A stretch of 15,187 nt of DNA from Saccoglossus kowalevskii. Its lineage: Eukaryota; Hemichordata; Enteropneusta; Harrimaniidae. Shown here piece after piece: positions 10,801 to 15,187 of this stretch. The stretch spans positions 13,241 through 28,427 of the forward strand of contig NW_003130361.1 of assembly GCF_000003605.2 (NCBI RefSeq), written 5' to 3'. The stretch's first letter is position 1; each line of letters begins with the position of its first letter. A program made the position numbers and the translations under genes. The notes below the pieces were generated by a model. The model ran no database searches, was not told the origin of the DNA, and was given only the letters and a program-made list of their open reading frames with translations.

Positions 10801-13800
10801 GCTTTCGGTTTCTCAATGATATGGTCTTTGAAAAATGTACTGTGCTGCTCCAATTCTTCATCTTTGAAACCAGTGCCTATCTGTAAAAAAGAAGACAGAA
10901 TAGAAATCTTCTCTTCATTATCATTTCCAAAATTGTAACATTGCCTAATATTTCACACTAAGACTTTAGAAAAATATTTTGCACAAATTATTTGCACAAT
11001 GTATTTTTCTTTAATTTTGTTGTTAATTTTGAATAAAATGAACATAATTTCCTATTCACTTTAAAAGGTCTTGATAATGATAAACATTATGCAGGTGTAT
11101 TATGTAACGAGTCATAACACGAATATAGAGGTACATGTGCATATTGTTCTATGTGACATTAACAAGATGTGAATGTAATCATCAAAGTATGTGGGAGATT
11201 AAAAACGCTGGCAAATATACTGTAGAATATTTTATTTTCACTTGGAATTTATTTTCGCTGAAGGGATGATTCCGTGGAAATAAAATCCAGCGAATATATT
11301 TTTTTTGCTAGATTTCACACTAAACTCATCAAAAATCAGTGAGAATAAATTCCATACAAAACGCTCAAAAAGCTTTTTCAGCGAAAATTAATTCCAGCGA
11401 AAATAAAGTATTCCACAGTAGTTATGTACCACATTTGAAATAAATCCATCCATAAAATCTAGTTCAGAAAAACGTTTCTACTACAACAGAGCTGTTGTGA
11501 ATTATAATAGTGTAATAAGATAAAGCATTCTGATTGAACATTTTTCTATCCTGATTTAGCAATAAAATGGGCACCATCAAGTTATCTTGAATTGGATTAT
11601 GCAACAAATGCATCTGTGTATGCATCCCATGATGCACCATGCATCCCATGATGCACCATGATGCATGCGTGCATGACGTTTGAATGTGATTGAACAAGGC
11701 ATGTATGAGATACAGCTGGGAGGACGCATGCAGAGGTGAAATTATTAGTCCCTGTATTCTAACTTCATCTGAACTGGGACTAATAAGTCATTGCCATAAA
11801 CACATACACCTTTAATTACACAAATACAGTATACTGCAACATAATCTAACACGATGCTAAGGATATGAGCAATATATTCTAAAATGAAGTGAAACAATTT
11901 AATTTGAAATAACCTTGGGTATTTCTGAATAGGCTGTTACTAAGGTTACCAACATAGACTACAAAATGGTAGCAGCAGTATGGTTCTTGAAATTAACAAC
12001 ACTTTAAACATTAGAATGGTTTAACAAGCTAAAAGCCTTAAGAGTGTAGTGGTTGTAACGTCACAAGAAAATCAATCTTTGTGGCAGACATTTAAATGCC
12101 AATCTCCTTCAGCAAACTGCAATGAGTATATCAAACATGGCTCAAGTGGAGTAAAATTTTGAAATGTTATTTTCATATTTCTGGGATTTTCTACAATCTA
12201 TGCAACCAAATACTTTTTTATTTTTATGAGGAAAACAAATTGTGAATTTCCTGACAGAGATAATTGCAAAACTAAATTGACACATTAACATTGGACACAA
12301 AATCACAACATTAGTGAAAACTATTCTTTTTTGTTTTATTTTTATGTGTGAAGCGTTAAATCCAGAATATTCCTGGCAAAAATTAATAATTTACAATATA
12401 TAAGTTTATACAAGACATTCAAATAGGTGAGGTTCAACGTATTCATTCTGTAATGCTTACATAACAATCTTCAGGTATTAGCGACGTAATCACGAGACAA
12501 CATTGCTGAAGTTTCAATAGAAGACAACCAACCTCTAATTAATTGTCTACTTTTATCTTTGAAAGACCCATTAGCTGCCTACATTGAAATTTAGTCACAT
12601 GATCACTTGACCAAGTCTCAATTGCAGACAGACCAAGCATTGAAGACTTTTGCTGCTATGTGAATACACATAAAATGAATATATAGTAAGCCCCTCAAAT
12701 TTTATGGAAGACTTATTTACGTCAGGAAATAACACCAAATATTATTAAAGTAGTAGTGATAATTTCACAGAAACTTTTTAGACCTAAAGTATTTCTAATG
12801 GCAAAAATTCAACTGTTTACAGTTGTTTTTATTAGTGGTGTAATGAATCACCAATCGAACAAACTTTTTGATTGACATTTTTATCATAAAATGGGAAAAT
12901 ATTGATATTTCCAAACACAAAGTTCGATGACCTTTAGCTCATTATCAGAGTAGAAGAGTTTGAAGGAATATCAGCCTAAAGGTGAAGTAATTGTGACTTC
13001 ACAGTATCCATGGCAATAATTCAATGCCTTATTGTTAGACTTTAAGAATGTTTATCGATGCCGGTAGTAATATAGATTAAATGTGTTTCTTTTGATAGGT
13101 ACAATAGACCAGACTGCAGCCATACAATTCCAAGGTATTAGTAAAAGCCATATGAATAAATTATAATGTTTACCATGAAGCAAGTCATTTTTTTTTTTCA
13201 CAAGTCAAAATAAATACTAATAACACTTAAAATTCACCCTCCCTTTTTATTTTTAACTTCAAGACATATTAAAGCTGGTGTGTTTCTATTTTGATTGAGC
13301 TATATCCTTTTAAAAAAAGTGAATTTTTTTCTATAACTCAAAATAAAGCATTTTTTTAATGATGAAGACAGATTTTCCTGTGATAGACCCCTTGGTACTC
13401 ACTGAGAGAAAGATATTATGTACATAGACAAGACTTGTGTCTTTAATGTAATCTAAAATATGGAACAAGCCTCCTTCTAGATAGCAATGCATTGTGGGTA
13501 AACCAGAGGGACAGTCATTTCTAGATTTGTTTACTTCCCTAAGACAATCGGATTAATTGTCTCGACAGAGACCGTATGTCGGCATTCCATTGTCAACCAT
13601 ACTTGTTCAATGCGCAGAGAATGTTAATTCTGCCTGCTTCACCAATAGAGGGCGCTGTATGACATATATGCTCCTTTTGTAATGTTGAAATTTAGTTTAT
13701 AAAGCAACAATACGTCAAATGAACCAGCTGACGAATTTGAACACAAGATTGTCTTCCTTGTTGCCAAGTAACTTAACAGAATAATTTCATCTCAAAATGA

Positions 13801-14634
13801 GCATGCTCTATTGTTGGATAAGGTTTTTACAAGGAAATTTGTATGAGTCTAATAAAAGGATATGGAATTCACAATAAATACTTTCATGAAAATATTGTTA
13901 CCATATCAAACTATACATTTTATGAAAGCTTATAATTTACACTAATTTAAAATCAATGTTGCCTTGACCTTCCTGTGGTCATGTGACGACTTAGTAAATA
14001 ATTCCTTTATTGACGATTCAAATGAATACCGTGATGAAATTAAAGACACCATAATATTCTTTGTTGAAAAAATGTACATGAAATAAATGTACTTATAAGT
14101 CAAAGGGATTTTGCATAACTATTTTTTTAATGTTGTGTTTTCACCAAAATATACATGTTTTAACATTCAGGTAGTTAAATCCTTAAAATGTGTAAATTTT
14201 AACAAAAAATCACTGACACTATCATATATAAGACATCTATACTCTCTGGAATAAGTGAAGAAATCAAAACAGCGCGCAAACAATTTTTGTAGCCGTGAAA
14301 CATCACAAACAGTTGTGTTTTGATGGAAATGAAGCTTGAAATCTAAATTTTTTTACTGACCAGCTCAAAATGTTAACATCATTTTGTATTCAAAAATTCA
14401 ATCATTTTTCAAAACTAATTATTTAAAAGTGGTTAAGTTTTTATGCTTCCATGAAAGTATTCAACACACTAAAACCCATACCTTGCATATCGTCTGAAAT
14501 TCTTCAGTCTCATCATCATAACAAGCCAATAGAAATCCACCATATGTACCAGTACGTTTACCCCTACCATGGTAACCACCAAGCACAACAACATCCAATG
14601 TATCACCAACGCCTTCCAAGTAATCTTTTTTTAA
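4718..14634 (-). CDS. LIG1: DNA ligase I (LIG1), partial gene: three internal exons of the 3' region
   Basis: ATP-dependent DNA ligase that seals nicks between Okazaki fragments and in excision repair, acting in the nucleus. The coding parts are 14634-14482, 10880-10683 and 4810-4718, separated by introns of 3601 and 5872 bp. Spliced, they give 148 residues that align by eye, without gaps, to about residues 745-892 of the 919-residue human LIG1 as I remember it. The segment starts inside motif V (L-K-K-D-Y; the first motif lysine would be in the upstream exon). It runs through the OB-fold domain and ends after the R-F-P-R-F of motif VI. All three introns adjoining these exons within the window are phase 0. 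The start codon, DNA-binding domain, catalytic lysine motif and last C-terminal exon are outside the window or not found. Family identity is strong; orthology to LIG1 rather than LIG3 or LIG4 rests on the uninterrupted LIG1-like match. Confidence 0.95.
4811..5199. other. Intron between LIG1 exons B and C, acceptor end; no other feature
   Basis: The A-rich plus strand just right of 4811 is the T-rich tract of the minus-strand acceptor. The rest is AT-rich and unremarkable. Confidence 0.5.
5200..5470. repeat. Two further copies of the ATGCAAAT-core repeat
   Basis: CATCAATGTACCAGATTTCATT matches the opening of the 4010-4440 copies. The core occurs as TATGCAAATTAGGTAATTAA at 5309 and, with one change, as AAGCAAATTAGATAATTAG at 5429; each is followed by TATGCA. 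Spacing is about 119 bp. With the copies at 4010-4440 this family flanks exon C on both sides. Confidence 0.7.
5577..5775 (+). mobile_element. tRNA-derived SINE-like remnant
   Basis: The head resembles a tRNA gene: a degenerate box A region (TTGACCTGGAGTTAGC, 5583-5598), then CATGTTCGCCTTGCATCACG, then a box B-like GGTTCAAAACC at 5627-5637. The spacing is right for RNA polymerase III internal promoters. The following roughly 130 bp (5641-5775) looks like a SINE body, but I cannot assign a family. It is not a functional tRNA: I see no complete acceptor stem. The TIR element begins immediately to the right, at 5777. Confidence 0.5.
6021..6080. repeat. Three tandem 20-bp repeats
   Basis: TATTTCACGTCATATTGAGA is present exactly at 6021-6040 and 6041-6060, with a diverged third copy at 6061-6080. 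They lie inside the 807-bp TIR element, about 140 bp upstream of its small open frame. Confidence 0.9.
6219..6344 (+). pseudogene. 41-residue open frame inside the TIR element, possible transposase N-terminal remnant
   Basis: The ATG at 6219 is in a good animal start context (CATCATGGCG) and the frame ends at TAA 6344. The peptide starts [14 protein letters not shown], then has an acidic stretch [12 protein letters not shown], and ends SNIFNLM. Acidic N termini of this kind occur in transposase genes and many other nuclear proteins, so this could be the first exon or a remnant of a transposase, or a captured host fragment, or chance. I recognise no domain. The frame is open upstream to 6114, but the upstream ATG codons have poorer context. 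Confidence 0.35.
6584..7561. repeat. Intron segment with three degenerate repeats (about 6600-6920)
   Basis: A block of the form AAAATATTCA(C/A)TAAAATTAG ... AAAATGAACAAA ... AAGAGGGGTCCACTCAAAG recurs, with its GG(T/C)CCACTC(A) landmark at 6654, 6812 and 6908. The copies are strongly diverged and of unequal length. From about 6920 to 7561 I see only AT-rich intron sequence. Confidence 0.55.
7562..8225. repeat. 27-bp minisatellite, about 24 copies
   Basis: The unit is ACCACCAAATGATATTTTCA followed by TTTCATG or TTTTAAG, with occasional short units. A composite segment (ACCACCAAATGATATTACAT then TTCATAAGCACCAAATGATA) recurs at about 7611, 7742, 7822 and 7957, so blocks of three to five units have been duplicated together. 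Because 27 is divisible by 3, part of the array is open on the minus strand (7972-8193) as a nine-residue repeat of the MKISFSGSE type. Other units contain stops in that frame, so I treat it as non-coding. Confidence 0.95.
8226..9528. other. Intron between LIG1 exons B and C, with a short dispersed-repeat fragment
   Basis: The stretch at about 8373-8460 (ATGGTCG, TCAGCCATCTTGAATCAAAT, ACGAATGCATGCGCATATG) is an eroded copy of the family at 2690-3940. The open frames at 8614-8856 and 9162-9404 have no recognisable domain and no splice context that fits LIG1, and are not called. I see nothing else. Confidence 0.55.
9529..9700 (+). mobile_element. Palindromic MITE, copy 2, right end missing
   Basis: It starts TACTGTGAAATACTTTATTT and continues with the TTAGCTGGAATTAATTTTCG string of the family. 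It matches the reverse complement of the complete copy at 11218-11421 along almost its full length, including TGTATGGAAT, CACTGATTTTT and CGGAATCATCC. Similarity stops after ACGAAAATAG at 9700, so the last 25-30 bp and the right terminal repeat are lost or eroded. The orientation is opposite to the other copy. Confidence 0.85.
9701..10682. other. Intron between LIG1 exons B and C, donor end; no further feature
   Basis: AT-rich sequence with a run of 15 T at 10533-10547. The minus-strand donor of exon B is at 10681-10682. No exon or repeat family was recognised. Confidence 0.5.
10683..10880 (-). CDS. LIG1: LIG1 exon B: central OB-fold
   Basis: 66 codons, phase 0 at both ends. The acceptor is a good pyrimidine tract ending TTTTTTACAG before ATA at 10880, and the donor is a strong ATT|GTAAGT after 10683. 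The peptide starts [14 protein letters not shown], continues through KPKAYYR and [15 protein letters not shown], and ends [16 protein letters not shown]. The G-T-G-F-x-D-E-E-L, H-W-F/L-D, V-W-E-[IV]-K and A-D-L-S-x-S-P strings are hallmarks of the eukaryotic LIG1 OB-fold. There is no stop or frameshift, and the length matches the human segment exactly. The plus-strand open frame at 10701-10886 is only the shadow of this exon. Confidence 0.96.
10881..11217. other. Intron between LIG1 exons A and B, acceptor end
   Basis: The minus-strand pyrimidine tract and AG of exon B lie at 10881-10890. The rest is AT-rich and holds nothing I can name. Confidence 0.5.
11218..11421 (-). mobile_element. Palindromic MITE, copy 1, complete
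   Basis: The left end TACTGTAGAATATTTTATTT and the reverse complement of the right end, TACTGTGGAATACTTTATTT, begin terminal inverted repeats of about 44 bp that remain similar through TTATTTTCGCTGAA. Dinucleotide TA is present at 11218-11219 and 11420-11421, consistent with TA target duplication around a 200-bp core. No coding capacity. The strand is given so that copy 2 at 9529 reads as plus; the element is nearly symmetrical at its ends. Confidence 0.88.
11560..11790. repeat. Eroded copy of the 2690-3940 repeat family, with local duplications
   Basis: AAAATGGGCACCATCAAGTT, ATCTTGAATTGGATTATGCA and GTTTGAATGTGATTGAACAA with GGCATGTATGAGATAC parallel the GCCATCTTGAAT...TTTGAATGAAAACTGACAAA...GCATGTCCAAGATAC order of the main copies. 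Within it GCATCCCATGATGCACCAT is repeated exactly at 11622-11640 and 11641-11659. At 11742-11752 and 11776-11786 a perfect 11-bp inverted repeat (TTATTAGTCCC / GGGACTAATAA) encloses 23 bp; GGGACTAAT also ends the main copies near 3927. Confidence 0.65.
11791..14481. other. Intron between LIG1 exons A and B, main part; no gene seen
   Basis: About 2.7 kb of AT-rich sequence with no exon, tandem array or clear mobile element recognised. Two short motifs stand out and are listed as findings: a TGCATTGTGGGTAA at 13489-13502 matching the core of the 35-bp minisatellite, and a CTCF-like string at 13642-13655. The minus-strand donor of exon A is at 14480-14481. Confidence 0.5.
14482..14634 (-). CDS. 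LIG1: LIG1 exon A: end of motif V and start of OB-fold domain
   Basis: 51 codons, phase 0 at both ends. On the minus strand the acceptor reads TGTTTCAG before TTA at 14634, and the donor is AAG|GTATGG after 14482. The peptide begins [14 protein letters not shown], has [14 protein letters not shown] at its centre and ends EEFQTICK. The opening LKKD is the second half of nucleotidyltransferase motif V, whose lysines contact the ATP phosphates. The arginine of GKR is the position of human R771, mutated to Trp in LIG1 deficiency, and it is intact here. Human LIG1 has an Arg three residues later where this protein has Thr. The exon border between W-L-K and L-K-K-D implies an upstream exon ending in motif V; I searched up to 15187 and did not find it. 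Confidence 0.95.
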
Positions 14635-15187
14635 CTGAAACACAATTCAGACAATATATTCAAAACATTATATTGGGGGGGGGGGGGCTGTTAATGTAAT
14701 CTGGTATATGTGCATGACAGTGATTCAAAATAAATTAGGACGACATCATCATCAAAATTGTGCATGTACGGTTACATTATTGTTTTTCTGTTCTGTTGTT
14801 GTCTTTACCTACATCATCTACACTATGTACATGAAAAAGGCTCAGGGTCAAAACACTATTTTGTCATCTAAAAACCCTCAATTATTTAAAATAATTTTGC
14901 CATTTGTTTAAATTTACAGGCAAGCTAGCTTGTCTGTAAAAACACAACTAGATATTCACATATCTCTAATACTACCCTCTATTAAACATGAAAAATGTGC
15001 GAGCCTCCCCCAATCAATCACCAATCAGTCAACAATCTGATATATTACAAAGTTTCTTATTGGTTACCTAACCACAATATGAAACAGCCCAACTCAATCA
15101 GAGGTGTACCTTACTGGGTTTCAAGATCAATCAAATGTCAAGTTTATATACTCTACTTAAAGGTCTTATCTAACAGAAAATTATGAT
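14635..15187. other. Intron upstream of LIG1 exon A, incomplete
   Basis: It begins with the minus-strand acceptor AG at 14635-14636. A run of 13 G lies at 14675-14687, about 40 bp from the splice site. The preceding LIG1 exon, which should end in W-L-K of motif V, was not found before the window ends. Plus frames at 14708-14911 and 14995-15186 have no recognisable content. Confidence 0.55.

Noticed and set aside
10701-10886. 61-codon plus-strand frame
   Set aside because: Antisense shadow of LIG1 exon B, which has an exact family match on the minus strand.
11464-11697. 77-codon minus-strand frame rich in H and M
   Set aside because: Produced by the ATGCATCCCATGATGCACC duplications in an eroded repeat; no homology recognised.
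14451-14699. 82-codon plus-strand frame
   Set aside because: Antisense shadow of LIG1 exon A and its splice acceptor.

Overview
This is a window of animal nuclear DNA: AT-rich, intron-heavy and full of repeats. There are no bacterial-style operons and almost no long open frames. Repeat style (short palindromic elements, TA-flanked elements, a tRNA-like SINE head, minisatellites) fits a marine invertebrate, and the protein sequence fits any bilaterian. A mollusc or other lophotrochozoan is my guess only.

The one real gene I can support is the 3' part of a replicative DNA ligase I gene (LIG1) on the minus strand. Three internal exons read from high to low coordinates: 14634-14482 (51 codons), 10880-10683 (66 codons) and 4810-4718 (31 codons). 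All have canonical AG/GT borders and phase-0 introns. Joined, they give 148 contiguous residues covering the end of the adenylation domain (ligase motif V) and most of the OB-fold domain, including motif VI. Upstream exons lie beyond 15187. The last short C-terminal exon (about 25-30 residues in relatives) was not found and probably lies beyond position 1.

Layout from left to right: 1-735, no feature seen. 735-2010, a minisatellite of about 36 copies of a 35-bp unit, with a 105-bp higher-order pattern at its right end. 2690-3940, a dispersed repeat family partly amplified as tandem 266-273 bp copies. 4010-4440 and 5200-5470, degenerate repeats of about 120-150 bp sharing an ATGCAAAT core, on both sides of exon C. 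5577-5775, a tRNA-derived SINE-like remnant. 5777-6583, an 807-bp DNA-transposon-like element with 20-bp terminal inverted repeats. 6600-6920, three degenerate repeats. 7562-8225, a 27-bp minisatellite. 9529-9700 and 11218-11421, two copies in opposite orientation of a roughly 200-bp palindromic MITE. 11560-11790, an eroded copy of the 2.7-3.9 kb repeat family. The remainder is intron sequence in which I see no gene.

The sequence shows no new enzyme system, CRISPR array or gene cluster. The points most worth a second look are the 807-bp TIR element with its 41-codon reading frame, the higher-order 35-bp array with its repeated CCCACAATGCA core, and the two-copy palindromic MITE.
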